In this document: in pieces, positions 49,428-58,548 of the stretch | Layout: every line of letters starts with the position of its first letter | Position numbering within the stretch: the stretch's first letter is position 1 | Assembly: GCF_009604425.1 (NCBI RefSeq) | Contig: NZ_WEGI01000014.1 | Coordinates: 124,001-188,000, forward strand | Length of the DNA: 64,000 bases | Source: Nocardia aurantia | GTDB taxonomy: Bacteria; Actinomycetota; Actinomycetes; Mycobacteriales; Mycobacteriaceae | Direction: 5' to 3' | Translations under genes and position numbers: made by a program | The notes under the pieces: model-generated | Database searches by the model: none | What the model saw: the letters and a program-made list of their open reading frames with translations, nothing else | Told to the model about the DNA's origin: nothing

Positions 49428-50711
49428 TTACGGAGGAACATAGGTGGCCTGCCCGTCACCCCGGGTTTCGGACAAGCGTGCCGCTCTGGCGTGCAGATAG
49501 CGCTGTTGCGGCAGGCTGATGGTTTTCTCCGCGGCGAGGGTGTAGCTGATGCGGGCCTGTTCGTGGTCGCCGGACAGTTCGAGCAGGTGTGCGCGGACGG
49601 CGTGTAACCGGTGGTCGTCCGCGAGGTGAGGGTCGTGGGCCAGGGCTTCGACGAGTGCGAGTCCGGCGGCCGGCCCGGTGGCCATGGCGACGGCGACGGC
49701 GTGGTTGAGCGCGACCATCGGATTATCGGTCATCCGCATCAATTGCCGATAGAGCGCGACGATCTGGGGCCAGTCGGTGGCGGCGTAGTCCGGTGCTTCG
49801 TCGTGCAGCGCGGAGATCGCGGCCTGAAGTTGATACGGGCCGGTCTCGCCGCGCGGGAGAGCGTGCGTGAGCAACGCGATGCCCTCGGCGACAGCTGCCG
49901 AATTCCAGCGGGTGCGGTCCTGTTCGGCCATCGGGACGAGCTCGCCGCCGCGGCCGGTGCGGGCCGGCCGGCGGGCGTCGGTGAGCAGCATCAGCGCGAG
50001 CAGGCCGGTGACCTCGCTGTCGTCGGGCAGCAGCCGGTGCACGATGCGCGTCAACCGAATGGCCTCGCTCGACAACTCCACCCGTTGCAGGGTCGGCCCG
50101 GAGGTGGCTGCGTAGCCTTCGGTGAAGATCAGATAGAGCACGTGCAGCACCGCCGCGAGCCGATCGGCCCGGTCGGCGACCGTGGGCGGGGCGAACGCGG
50201 CGCCGCTGTCCTTGACCGTTTTCTTCGCACGGCTGATGCGCCGGGTCATGGTGGCATCGGGGACCAGGAACGCGCGGGCGACCTCCGCGGTGGTCAGGCC
50301 GCCGACCGCCCGCAGCGTCAGGGCCACCTGTGATTGCGACGACAGTGCCGGATGGCAGCACAGGAACAGCAGGATCAGCGTGTCGTCGGTGTCCGACGGC
50401 TGCCGATCGGCGGGCGGTGCGAGCCATTGTTCGGGCAGCGCCCGTGCCGCGAGGTCGTCCTCGCGGCGGCGGCGAGCCTGCTCACTGCGCAGGAGATCGG
50501 TCAACTTGCGGGCGGCCACGGTGATCAGCCAGGCCCGCGGGTTGTCCGGGAGGCTACCGGCGCGCCACTGGATCGCCGCCGCGGTCAGCGCCTCCTGAAC
50601 CGCGTCCTCGGCGAGGTCGAAATGGCCGTAGCGGCGCACCACCGCCCCGAGGATCTGCGGCGCGAGATCGCGCAGCAGATCCTCGAGCGGCCGGCCGGAC
50701 GAGGATGTCAC
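49428..50711 (-). CDS. ECF42-group RNA polymerase sigma factor (DUF6596)
   Basis: 427 residues. Sigma region 2 at about 15-75 (LAPQILGAVVRRYGHFDLAEDAVQEALTAAAIQW), region 4 at about 125-175, and a long C-terminal TPR-like extension of about 240 residues (DUF6596) that replaces an anti-sigma factor: LHVLYLIFTEGYAAT, then NHAVAVAMATGPAAGLALVEAL. GTG 50711 overlaps the stop of the DGPF-domain gene by 4 bases. This two-gene pairing defines ECF42. Confidence 0.92.
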   Translation of the reverse strand: MTSSSGRPLEDLLRDLAPQILGAVVRRYGHFDLAEDAVQEALTAAAIQWRAGSLPDNPRAWLITVAARKLTDLLRSEQARRRREDDLAARALPEQWLAPPADRQPSDTDDTLILLFLCCHPALSSQSQVALTLRAVGGLTTAEVARAFLVPDATMTRRISRAKKTVKDSGAAFAPPTVADRADRLAAVLHVLYLIFTEGYAATSGPTLQRVELSSEAIRLTRIVHRLLPDDSEVTGLLALMLLTDARRPARTGRGGELVPMAEQDRTRWNSAAVAEGIALLTHALPRGETGPYQLQAAISALHDEAPDYAATDWPQIVALYRQLMRMTDNPMVALNHAVAVAMATGPAAGLALVEALAHDPHLADDHRLHAVRAHLLELSGDHEQARISYTLAAEKTISLPQQRYLHARAARLSETRGDGQATYVPP

Positions 50712-51124
50712 AGCTCCAGGTCGTCGCGACTTCCGACGATCGGGCGCACGTCGGCGTAGGCGTTGGCGGCGACCTGCTCGGGAGCGGGGCATCCGCTCAG
50801 CCGGGCGGCGATCTCGGTGGCCCGATCGAAGCTTTCGCACTCGACGACCCAATACCCGGCCAGCACCTCCTGCGTCTCGGCATAGGGCCCGTCGGTCACG
50901 AACGCGGTGCCGTCCTTCGCACCGAGCCTGCGGGTGTGCACCGGTGCCGCGAGCCCGCGCGTCTCCACCAGTTCGCCGGACTCCTCCAGCTCCTTGGAGA
51001 ACGTCTCCATGAACGCGCCCATCGCGGCGACATCGTCAGGGGTCCAAGCCGGACCGCCGGTGTTCGCACCGGCCAAGGCGTCGTAATCCTGCTGGCTGCC
51101 GTAGGTCAAGATCATGTACTTCAT
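50708..51124 (-). CDS. DGPF/YCII-domain protein, ECF42 partner
   Basis: 138 residues of the YCII-related fold, MKYMILTYG, with DGPYAETQEVLAGYWVVE, the DGPF motif variant. Its position directly upstream of an ECF42 sigma gene is the typical arrangement, in which the DGPF protein is a regulated target of unknown chemistry. ATG 51124. A GAGCAACC stretch is the closest ribosome site. Confidence 0.9.
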   Translation of the reverse strand: MKYMILTYGSQQDYDALAGANTGGPAWTPDDVAAMGAFMETFSKELEESGELVETRGLAAPVHTRRLGAKDGTAFVTDGPYAETQEVLAGYWVVECESFDRATEIAARLSGCPAPEQVAANAYADVRPIVGSRDDLEL

Positions 51125-51346
51125 GGTTGCTCCCGATTGTCGTCGGCGACGCTGTCTGCGCCGCTCACCTGAGACGTCGGAGTCGAGCACCATTCTCGGA
51201 CATCACTCGGCGATCGGATCGAGGACATGTCCGGCAGATTCGTGTCCGGTCTCGCCGGCGTTCCGGCACGCGTCCACCTGATCGGGGTGCTGGTAAGGAT
51301 CGTGTCACCAGGTACATGGGCGGTGCTGCGTTCGATGTGGTGCTGG

Positions 51347-51779
51347 TCAGGACTCCGTATCCGCGCCGGTCGCGGTGTTCAGCCGGTCTCGGTAGATCCG
51401 CAGTGCCTTCCGGTCGGCGCTCGACGCGTTCTCCCCGGCCGCCGCCTGGGCCGCGGCCAGCAGCAGCCGGTGCGCCCTTGGTGGCGCGGTGACGGTTCCG
51501 GGAATCTCGATCCGGATCGGTTGCTGTGGTTCACCTTCCGCGCCGGTGGGGTCAGGGGAGTTGTCGCGCCCGGGCCTCAGGTCTGCGACCGCGGTGCGGA
51601 TCGCGACCCGGCTCACCCGGTGGCGGCGGGCCAGTGCCGCGATGCTGACACCGTCGCGGTAGTCGGCGCGGACCTGTTCGGTGGCGCCGAGCGCGGCAAC
51701 CTGGGGGCGCCGCCCGGATTTCGCGCCGCCGGCCCATGCGGCGGCCAGACCCTCGCGCTCATGTGCGGTTGAGCGCCTG
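51347..51779 (-). pseudogene. C-terminal remnant of a serine recombinase (resolvase/invertase)
   Basis: The frame directly downstream of the lipase stop reads HEREGLAAAWAGGAKSGRRP and then ATEQVRADYRDGVSIAALARRHRVSRVAIRTAV, the helix E-end plus helix-turn-helix of Hin/resolvase proteins. The catalytic N-terminal domain is absent. After the HTH a Pro/Ala-rich extension of about 75 residues runs to 51347. A possible late start at GTG 51616 would leave only half the HTH, so this is a remnant. Confidence 0.65.
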
Positions 51780-52730
51780 CTACCTGGGGCCGGTGGGGGG
51801 AACTCCGATCGCGGGCAGGACGAGGGTGCATCCCACCGGTTGCGGATGTCCGGGGTCGAGGGCGTTGAGGACCAGTCGGGCGGTGACGGGGTCGGAGTTG
51901 ATGGACAGGTGGTCGGCGTAGTCCTGGGGGCACAGGTCCTGCACGATGTAGTTCGTGACGCCGGCCTCGTCGATCAGGCCCGCTGTGTAGGGGAGGATTT
52001 CGTCGTATCTGGTGACGATCTGGGTGTAGGCGATTCCGGGTACCGTGATTCCGCCGTCGTGCAGTTCCTGCATGAACGTCGAACTCGGTAGTCCTTCTCC
52101 TTGGATGATGTCGGCCGAGCCGGTGGTCACGATGTTGCGCTCGAAGCCTTGGACAGCGCCGGCAAGGCCGATCATCTTCGACACCTTCCCGGCGCCACCA
52201 CCGGCTTTGAGGTACCAGTAGGGCATGGTCGCGCCGAGCGAGTGCCCGACGATCGCGACCTGGGGCGCATCGGTGGCTTGGCGGACGCGGTCGACGAAGG
52301 CGTCGAGGCCGGCGGCACCGTTGCGCATCGATCCCAGCCCTCCGATGAACCCGTCGGGGTCGCCGCCCGGGCCGCCGTAGGTCAGCGCGTAGACGCAGTA
52401 ACCGGCGTTGGCCAGCAAGGGGCCGTAGGTCTGCCAGTTGTCGTTGCGGTTGGCCAGAATCCCGTGGACCAGAACGACCGGCTCGGGATGTTGCGCGGTG
52501 GGCTTGCACGTCCAGTCGTTGGTCCCCGGCGCGCTGGCGGCTCCGCCGCCTTGAAGCGAGGCCCTGATCGCGTCGATCAGGAACTGGTCCGGTACCGCGT
52601 AGGGCTGCGCGGGAGGCGGATCGGCGTGCGCGGGTGCGGCAGTGCCGCCACCGAGGACGGTTGCCAGCACAGCGGCGGCGGCGAGGATGCCGAGCCGAAG
52701 CGCCCTTGCTCCGGACAGGTTCGTGCTCAC
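51780..52730 (-). CDS. Secreted triacylglycerol lipase/esterase
   Basis: 316 residues. Signal peptide with cut near AHA-DPPP, then a Pro-rich linker, VVLVHGILANRNDNW as oxyanion region, GHSLGA with the nucleophile Ser near 170, and a C-terminal HLSINSDP carrying the His. Paired cysteines (WTCKPT, GYCVYAL, DLCPQD, VGCTLVL) fit an extracellular class-2 lipase. GTG 52730 follows AAGGAGC. It stands between a resolvase remnant and the TetR gene. Confidence 0.85.
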   Translation of the reverse strand: MSTNLSGARALRLGILAAAAVLATVLGGGTAAPAHADPPPAQPYAVPDQFLIDAIRASLQGGGAASAPGTNDWTCKPTAQHPEPVVLVHGILANRNDNWQTYGPLLANAGYCVYALTYGGPGGDPDGFIGGLGSMRNGAAGLDAFVDRVRQATDAPQVAIVGHSLGATMPYWYLKAGGGAGKVSKMIGLAGAVQGFERNIVTTGSADIIQGEGLPSSTFMQELHDGGITVPGIAYTQIVTRYDEILPYTAGLIDEAGVTNYIVQDLCPQDYADHLSINSDPVTARLVLNALDPGHPQPVGCTLVLPAIGVPPTGPR

Positions 52731-52838
52731 TTTGCTCCTTCGATAAGGGGTTGCGACCGACGCGTGCCCGCACGCGCACGGACTGCCGCCTGATGCGGTC
52801 TGCGCCGGGGCCGGGCCGCGACGGACAGCTGCGGCCGG

Positions 52839-53528
52839 TCAGTCCGGTGTGGCGCGGTTGTGGGGGCGGGTCGGCGACGGTGGTGTGCCGGTAAGGATCG
52901 GGGTGAGGGCGATCCGTGCGAGGTGCTCGATCGCGGCGAGGTCGGCGAGGTCGTCGACGAGGCTGGGGGCCGCGATGTAGCCGAGGGCCAGGTGGACCAC
53001 GGCGTCGGCTTGGCGGTCGGGATCTCCGGGGGGCAGCGTGCCAGCGGCCTGGGAGACGGCGAGGTGGGTCCGTACCGCGGTGTGGCCCCACCGCATCGGA
53101 GACGGGTCACCGTGATCGAGTGCCTGCACCAACTCGGCGCGGCGCTCGGGGTCGCCGCCGCGGAACAGGGGATGGCGGTGGACCAGTTGGATGAAGGCGG
53201 CGAATCCTTCGACGAGTTGTTCGGTGGGGCCGGTGACCCGTGCGATTCGTTCGGCCAGCCCATCCAGCATGAGGCTGAACTCACGAGCCAGAGCGCGTTC
53301 GAACAACTGGTCCTTGCCGGCGAAGCGGCGGAACAGCGTGGTGCGGCCCAGCCCCGATTCGGCGGCGACGTCGTCCATGGTCGCCTCACGGGTGCCCTTG
53401 CGGGCCAGCACCGCGATGGCCGCGTCCAGGACGCGGGCCTCGGTGCCGTCGCCGGCCGGGGCGGCGTGTGCGATGGCGCCGACAGCGCGCGTCAGCAGGT
53501 GGGACAGGGGGGCGCCGGGTCTGGTCAC
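52839..53528 (-). CDS. TetR-family transcriptional regulator
   Basis: 229 residues. HTH at about 34-80 (ARVLDAAIAVLARKGTREATMDDVAAESGLGRTTLFRRFAGKDQLF), then the ligand domain with FAAFIQLVHRHPLFRGGD. GTG 53528 follows GGACGG; a GTG upstream at 53558 is less likely since it lies near the operator. Divergent from the acyl-CoA ligase gene; a perfect 9-bp inverted repeat lies in the gap. Confidence 0.88.
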   Translation of the reverse strand: MTRPGAPLSHLLTRAVGAIAHAAPAGDGTEARVLDAAIAVLARKGTREATMDDVAAESGLGRTTLFRRFAGKDQLFERALAREFSLMLDGLAERIARVTGPTEQLVEGFAAFIQLVHRHPLFRGGDPERRAELVQALDHGDPSPMRWGHTAVRTHLAVSQAAGTLPPGDPDRQADAVVHLALGYIAAPSLVDDLADLAAIEHLARIALTPILTGTPPSPTRPHNRATPD

Positions 53529-53563
53529 CGTCCAATCTTGACACAATGGGACTACCACCCGTG

Positions 53564-53600
53564 TAATAGTTCCGCAGAACTATTAGGGCGTCAATAGTTC
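53564..53600. promoter_or_regulatory. TetR operator upstream of the acyl-CoA ligase
   Basis: TAATAGTTC (53564-53572) and GAACTATTA (53577-53585) are perfectly inverted around CGCA; a third half-site AATAGTTC follows at 53593-53600. It is 36 bp from the TetR start and about 150 bp before the ligase start. Confidence 0.75.
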
Positions 53601-53753
53601 CGAATCGTGGAGTGTGGCGCCACGAGCTCGGACACCGCCCCTGACCGGCCCGAAGCCCGGGGCCTGCGGGGATGCAGCGATGGGGAAACAAGAGTTCGAA
53701 CGCAACCTCCGCTGGGGGTTGCCGGCGGAGTGGGTGAACAGGATGGTCGATCT

Positions 53754-55412
53754 ATGAGCGCGACGACGGGCAGTGCCGCTGCAACCAGTTATGCCCACGG
53801 CAGCTGGCAGACGCCGCTGCTGAGCGACACCATCGGCGTCAACCTCGACCGGACCGTGACGGCACACGGGGAACGCGTGGCCCTCATCGACCGGGTGACC
53901 GGAGTCCGCTGGACCTATCGACAATTCGTCGCCGAGGTCGACATGGTGGCTCTGGGTTTGCTCGCGAGCGGGATCGTCAAGGGAGACCGGGTCGGCATCT
54001 GGGCGCCCAACCGGGCCGAGTGGGTTCTGACCCAATACGCGACCGCCAGGATCGGGGCGGTGCTGGTGACGATCAACCCCGCCTATCGGGCCCACGAACT
54101 GGAATACGTACTCAACCAGGCCGAGATCCGGATGCTGATCGCGGCCACACAGTTCAAGACCTCGCAGTACGCGGTCATGATCGAACAGGTGCGCACACGC
54201 TGCCCCGGGCTCGAGCAGGTGATCCTGCTCGATGACCCCAGCTGGATCGCGCTGCTCGAGACCGGCCGGGCCGGCGATCCTGCCGCGTTGGCCACCGCGC
54301 AGGCGATGCTGTCACCGGACGACCCGATCAACATCCAATACACCTCGGGCACCACGGGATTCCCCAAAGGGGCCACGCTGAGCCACCACAACATCCTCAA
54401 CAACGGCTACTTCGTCGGTGAACTCTGCGGCTACACAGAAGCCGACATCATCTGCCTCCCGGTGCCGTTCTACCACTGCTTCGGAATGGTGATGGGCAAC
54501 CTGGCCGCGACCACCCACGGCGCCGCGATGGTGATTCCCTCAGCCTCTTTCGACGCACGGGGCACGCTGGAAACCGTTGCCACCGAACGCTGTACATCGC
54601 TGTACGGGGTACCGACCATGTTCATCGCCGAGCTGGCGGAACCGGAACTGGACACCTACGACCTGTCATCGCTGCGCACCGGGATCATGGCCGGCTCACC
54701 GTGCCCGGTGGAAGTGATGAAGCAGGTGATCGACCGGATGGGGATGCGGGAGGTGTGTATCTGCTACGGCATGACAGAGACCGCCCCCGTGTCCACCCAA
54801 ACCCGCCGCGACGACTCGATCCATCACCGCACCGCCACCGTCGGCCGAGTCGGCCCGCACCTGGAGATCAAGATCGTCGATCCGACGACCGGGCGCACGG
54901 TGCCCCGCGGCGAGCCGGGTGAACTGTGCACCCGCGGCTATTCGGTCATGCTCGGCTACTGGAACGAGCCGGGTAAGACGGCCGAGGCGATCGACAGTGC
55001 ACGCTGGATGCACACCGGCGACCTGGCCACCATGGACCACGACGGCTACATCGCGATCACCGGCCGCATCAAAGACATGGTCATCCGCGGCGGGGAGAAC
55101 ATCTACCCCCGCGAAATCGAGGAATTCCTCCACACCCACCCCGACATCCTCGACGCCCAGGTCGTCGGCATACCGGACCCGAAATACGGCGAAGAACTGG
55201 TCGCCTGGATCCAACTCCGCGACGGCGCCACACTCCTGGACGCCACCGCACTGCGCGACTTCTGCCACGGCCGCCTCGCCCACTACAAGATCCCCCGACA
55301 CGTGCACCTGGTCGACGAATTCCCCATGACCGTCACCGGCAAGATCCGCAAAATCGACATACGAGAAACCTCGACAAAGCTGTTCGCCGACGAACAGGCC
55401 GACCGAACATAA
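53754..55412 (+). CDS. Fatty-acyl-CoA ligase (FadD, AMP-binding family)
   Basis: 552 residues. P-loop IQYTSGTTGFPKGATLSHHN near 194, YGMTETAPVS near 340, GYWNEPGKTAEA near 400, DGYIAITGRIKDMVIRGGENIYPREIEEFL near 430-460 and the C-terminal Lys in TGKIRK. It activates a carboxylic acid as acyl-adenylate and forms the CoA thioester. ATG 53754 begins the conserved region; the open frame upstream to 53607 is not family-like. Regulated by the divergent TetR protein. Confidence 0.92.
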   Translation: MSATTGSAAATSYAHGSWQTPLLSDTIGVNLDRTVTAHGERVALIDRVTGVRWTYRQFVAEVDMVALGLLASGIVKGDRVGIWAPNRAEWVLTQYATARIGAVLVTINPAYRAHELEYVLNQAEIRMLIAATQFKTSQYAVMIEQVRTRCPGLEQVILLDDPSWIALLETGRAGDPAALATAQAMLSPDDPINIQYTSGTTGFPKGATLSHHNILNNGYFVGELCGYTEADIICLPVPFYHCFGMVMGNLAATTHGAAMVIPSASFDARGTLETVATERCTSLYGVPTMFIAELAEPELDTYDLSSLRTGIMAGSPCPVEVMKQVIDRMGMREVCICYGMTETAPVSTQTRRDDSIHHRTATVGRVGPHLEIKIVDPTTGRTVPRGEPGELCTRGYSVMLGYWNEPGKTAEAIDSARWMHTGDLATMDHDGYIAITGRIKDMVIRGGENIYPREIEEFLHTHPDILDAQVVGIPDPKYGEELVAWIQLRDGATLLDATALRDFCHGRLAHYKIPRHVHLVDEFPMTVTGKIRKIDIRETSTKLFADEQADRT

Positions 55413-55480
55413 CCACAGGCACGAACACGGACGCACGAATCACCGCCCGGTATCCCGCAGTATGGAGATGACTGCGGCTG

Positions 55481-55970
55481 TCAGTAAGAGCTCGGCGTCG
55501 GCCCAGGGGTACCGCAGGCTATCCGCCGAGCGGCCAGACTGCTGTTCATGTTCAGTTTCACCTCTCCGTACGGGAGCACATGAGACGAGAACAGCGGGGT
55601 GAGGCCGCGTTCATCCTCGGCGCCCAGCTCGAGCGGGTTGCCGGGGTCATCGAGGATGTCCTGGATCATCAGCACGTTCACGTACACGAGGGCGGCCTGG
55701 CAGATCCGCAGGCACAACACCGACATCTCCTGTTCGTCACGGCGGTTCGAGGAGGCGATCTCGGAGTTCTTGCCGTAGAAGATGATCGAGTTCGCTCCGT
55801 TCCACCTGCATCTCGGTGCCGTGATGGATCGCGCCGTCGACCATCACGTGGACCTCCGAGGCGGGTGGCGTTGGCGATCTCGATCGCGATCTTCCGGGCG
55901 GCTTCGGCGTTGAGGTAGCGGCGCCGCGCGTAGCGGATCTCGTCCTCGGTGTGCCCTGATCCGGCTCCGC
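55481..55970 (-). pseudogene. Decayed Tn3-family transposase
   Basis: Three blocks in different frames match the Tn3 transposase in order: about 55970-55865, YARRRYLNAEAARKIAIEIANAT; about 55860-55795, ASEVHVMVDGAIHHGTEMQVE; and about 55800-55481, NSIIFYGKNSEIASSNRRDEQE, then MSVLCLRICQAALVYVNVLMIQDIL and GLTPLFSSHVLPYGEVKLNM. Between them most of the catalytic core is deleted. No intact gene or clear terminal repeat is present. The 55413-55480 and 55971-56120 flanks hold no gene. Confidence 0.75.
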
Positions 55971-56126
55971 CTCGCAAGCGAAGGAATTCGGCGACGGGTC
56001 CGCGCGGGACGGCGGTCCGCGCCGGGTTGGGCGATCAGGCGAGGACATTCCGGTATCGCCTCGGGCTGTTCGGTACGGGCGTCCCACCGATCCCAGTTTT
56101 TCTCGACTTTCGCCACCTATTCGTTT

Positions 56127-56289
56127 CGTTTGAACCAACCAAACGTAAACGTATTAATTCCGTCGACGAATGGGGAAGCGACTGAAGCTGACCTCCGATA
56201 AGGTTCACTTATCGGAGGTCAGAGGTCGCTCGTTTCCGAACGGAGCCACTGGGTTTCGTTGCGTGTTGATTCGTTGGATTCGACGAAAC
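56127..56289. promoter_or_regulatory. Palindrome-rich region upstream of the coiled-coil gene
   Basis: CGTTTG-N7-CAAACG (56127-56145), a perfect 14-bp inverted repeat CTGACCTCCGATAA / TTATCGGAGGTCAG with a 7-base loop (56188-56222), and GTTTCGT/ACGAAAC (56253-56259, 56283-56289). The stretch is markedly AT-rich. KfrA-like proteins bind such repeats in their own promoters. The 14-bp repeat has no T-tract, so it is more likely a protein or recombination site than a terminator. Confidence 0.55.
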
Positions 56290-56301
56290 AAACGCTACGA
56301 T
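56274..56301 (+). promoter_or_regulatory. Leaderless promoter of the coiled-coil gene
   Basis: TTGGAT (56274-56279), 16-base spacer, TACGAT (56296-56301), and a GTG start at 56308, 6 bases further. Transcription would begin on or beside the start codon, and no ribosome site is needed. Confidence 0.6.
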
Positions 56302-56307
56302 TCGCGG

Positions 56308-57414
56308 GTGTCGAACGTTTGCAACTATCCGGGGTGTGCGCGACCCGTGACGCGCGGCGGCGGTCCGGGGCGGCCGTCGGAATACTGTGATCACCCGGAG
56401 CACACTCGGTGGCGCGCCTGGCGGGAACGGCAACGGCAGCAGCAGGGTGTCGAAGCATCGGCCACCAACGTCACTGTGACGCAACAGGGGCCGGCCACCA
56501 CGGCTCGGTTGCGGGCCGATGAGCTGCTCGTTCAGTTCCGTCAGCTGGCGGGGCAGCTCGGGAACACCCTGAATGCCGCGGTCGCGGAGTTGTCCACACT
56601 CGCCGATCCGGCCGTGGCCGAAGCGCAGATCCAGGCGGTGCAGGCGGATGCCGCACGGCGGATCGCCGAAGCGGAGATGGCGACCGTCGCAGCCGAACAG
56701 GCGCGGCGGGAAGCCGAGGAAGCGCGGGATGCGGCGGAGGCCGCTGCCGAGGACGCCGCGTCCGCCGCCGAATCTGCGGAGGCAAGGATCGCCGAAGCGC
56801 TGGCGGCGCGGGACGACGCGCTACGGGAGGTCGAGAAGGTCACCAAACAGGCGGCCGACGACGTGTTCGAGGCGCGGACCGAGGCGGAGACCGACGTGCG
56901 CACCGCGCGGCGCGAGGCTGCCGACGACATGCAGCGGGCCAGAGAGCAGGCGGCCGAGGAGATCGGGCTCGCGCGGCAGAAGGCTGCGGCGGAGACCGAG
57001 CGGGCCAAACGGGAAGCGGCGCAACAGGTTACCGCGGCTGCCGCGGAACGTGATCTGGCCGTGCAACGCGTCGCCGACGCGGAGCGAGCCATAGACCGGG
57101 CCGAGGCCGCAGTCGCGGAGCGGAACCAAGCGCTGGCCGACAGCAAGCAGGAATTGACCCGAGCACGAGCCGAAACCGACGCGGCGCGTGGCGAACTCGC
57201 CGAGATGCGCCGGCAGGCGGCCGCCGATGTCGCGGCAGTCCGAGCCGAGGCGGCCAAGACGCTCGAGCAGACCCAGCGGGAATTCGCCGACCGGCTCACC
57301 GCGGTCGACCAGACGCGGGCGCAGTCGCTTGCACGCGCCGAGAGGGCCGAGCGACTGCTGGATGAACTACTCGCCGACACCCGTAGGGCCGCAGCGCAGC
57401 AGGCGCCGAGCTGA
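56308..57414 (+). CDS. Zinc-finger-like and coiled-coil protein, KfrA-like
   Basis: 368 residues. An N-terminal motif, CNYPGC near 5-10 and YCDHPEH near 26-32, followed by RWRAWRERQ, looks like a small zinc-binding DNA contact. Residues about 70-360 form a continuous Ala/Glu/Arg heptad coiled coil (EEARDAAEAAAEDAASAAES and so on). Long coiled-coil DNA-binding proteins of this kind (KfrA) are usually plasmid-borne stability factors. GTG 56308 is favoured over ATG 56170 because the promoter ends at 56301. Its neighbour is a Tn3 remnant, so it may come from an integrated plasmid. Confidence 0.65.
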   Translation: MSNVCNYPGCARPVTRGGGPGRPSEYCDHPEHTRWRAWRERQRQQQGVEASATNVTVTQQGPATTARLRADELLVQFRQLAGQLGNTLNAAVAELSTLADPAVAEAQIQAVQADAARRIAEAEMATVAAEQARREAEEARDAAEAAAEDAASAAESAEARIAEALAARDDALREVEKVTKQAADDVFEARTEAETDVRTARREAADDMQRAREQAAEEIGLARQKAAAETERAKREAAQQVTAAAAERDLAVQRVADAERAIDRAEAAVAERNQALADSKQELTRARAETDAARGELAEMRRQAAADVAAVRAEAAKTLEQTQREFADRLTAVDQTRAQSLARAERAERLLDELLADTRRAAAQQAPS

Positions 57415-57597
57415 ACGCCGGCCGGCCGGCCGGCGCCGCGCAAGCGGGCCGGGCATATTCATGACCAGTGGACGGAAAACGGGGCCCGCCGATCTCGCAC
57501 CGCCCTGAGCCACGTCCCCATCGCGCGCGGTAGGCAGTGCTCGGCCGCCGCGCGGTAGGCGCGCCGGACCGGCTCCCGGTCGGGTAATGTCCCGCGC

Positions 57598-58491
57598 ATG
57601 CGGTTCGTGATGGGGTGTGCGTTGGCTGTTGTCGCGTCTGCGTCGATTTCGCCTGCGGCACACGCGGAATCGACGCCGGCCTGTGTCGAGTCGGTGAACG
57701 GGTACACGCCGGAATGGCAGGCCAGCTGGTCGATCTATCAAGCGGAGCAGCGGAATTCGAGCGACTCCCGGTCCGTGACGGAAGCGGATCTGCCGATCAC
57801 CATCGCCGCCCCGCGGGACGAGGTCTGGGCGGTGTACTCCGACATCCGCAACGATATCGGCCGCCATCCGTTCCTGAAGGATGTCGTCACCCACCGCAGC
57901 TGCGAGGAGGACGGCGTCCGGGTCATCGATTTCACTGCGCTGGAAGACATTCCGATGGGGCCGGTGACCTTCCCCGGACACACCCAGGCGCAGCAGCGCA
58001 TCCACGCCGCGGAGCATTACTACACCAGTGACAGCTGGGACGTCCCGGACATCACCACCCACCAGCGGATCACCTTCACCGACAACGGTGACGGCACCAC
58101 GACGGTCGACGAGCGTCTCACCTTCCTCGCCGATCCGGCCCTGATCCGGTTCACCGCCGACAACGGGACGGCGTCGCACCGGGCTTATCAGCTCGCGCTG
58201 AAACGCGATATCGAGAACGGGCGTGCTGTAGCCGCTGGGCACCCGCGGTCGGATGTCGGCCACGAGCCATCGGCACCACGGCCGGCGACCACAGTGCGGC
58301 AACGCGGGCTCGGCGGAGCCCTGTGGGGCCAGGGACCGAACGCGGACGAGGTAGCCCGATCGTGCCTGCGCGGGATCGGCGGGCCCGCGGTCCCCGACTA
58401 CAACGCCACCCTGCACGAGTCGGCTCTGGCCCAAGTGGCTCGATCCACCGGGCAGGCCGTTTCCGTGGCCGACGTCACCACGACGGCCTGA
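57598..58491 (+). CDS. Secreted SRPBCC-like protein
   Basis: 297 residues. A signal peptide (MRFVMGCALAVVASASISPAAHA) precedes a domain with ITIAAPRDEVWAVYSDIRNDIGRHPFLKDVVTHRS, the first strand and helix pattern of polyketide-cyclase/SRPBCC folds, which bind hydrophobic ligands. The last 75 residues (from about RSDVGHEP) are low complexity and may be a disordered tail or a shifted C-terminus. ATG 57598; 57415-57597 upstream contains no gene. Confidence 0.6.
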   Translation: MRFVMGCALAVVASASISPAAHAESTPACVESVNGYTPEWQASWSIYQAEQRNSSDSRSVTEADLPITIAAPRDEVWAVYSDIRNDIGRHPFLKDVVTHRSCEEDGVRVIDFTALEDIPMGPVTFPGHTQAQQRIHAAEHYYTSDSWDVPDITTHQRITFTDNGDGTTTVDERLTFLADPALIRFTADNGTASHRAYQLALKRDIENGRAVAAGHPRSDVGHEPSAPRPATTVRQRGLGGALWGQGPNADEVARSCLRGIGGPAVPDYNATLHESALAQVARSTGQAVSVADVTTTA

Positions 58492-58548
58492 GGTAGCCCT
58501 CCGGTAGCGGGAAACCTGTCCGGGCACATCGCGCCGCCGCGTGGCACC

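Noticed and set aside
50708..51124. Treating the DGPF protein as a sigma-factor inhibitor
   Set aside because: ECF42 partners are not known to bind sigma as anti-sigma factors; no motif supports it.
56188..56222. Rho-independent terminator at the 14-bp repeat
   Set aside because: No T-tract follows and there is no upstream gene to terminate, so an operator or recombination site is more likely.
56541..57443. Minus-strand Ser/Ala-rich frame across the coiled-coil gene
   Set aside because: A product of the Ala/Glu/Arg codon bias of the plus-strand coiled coil; no start or motif.
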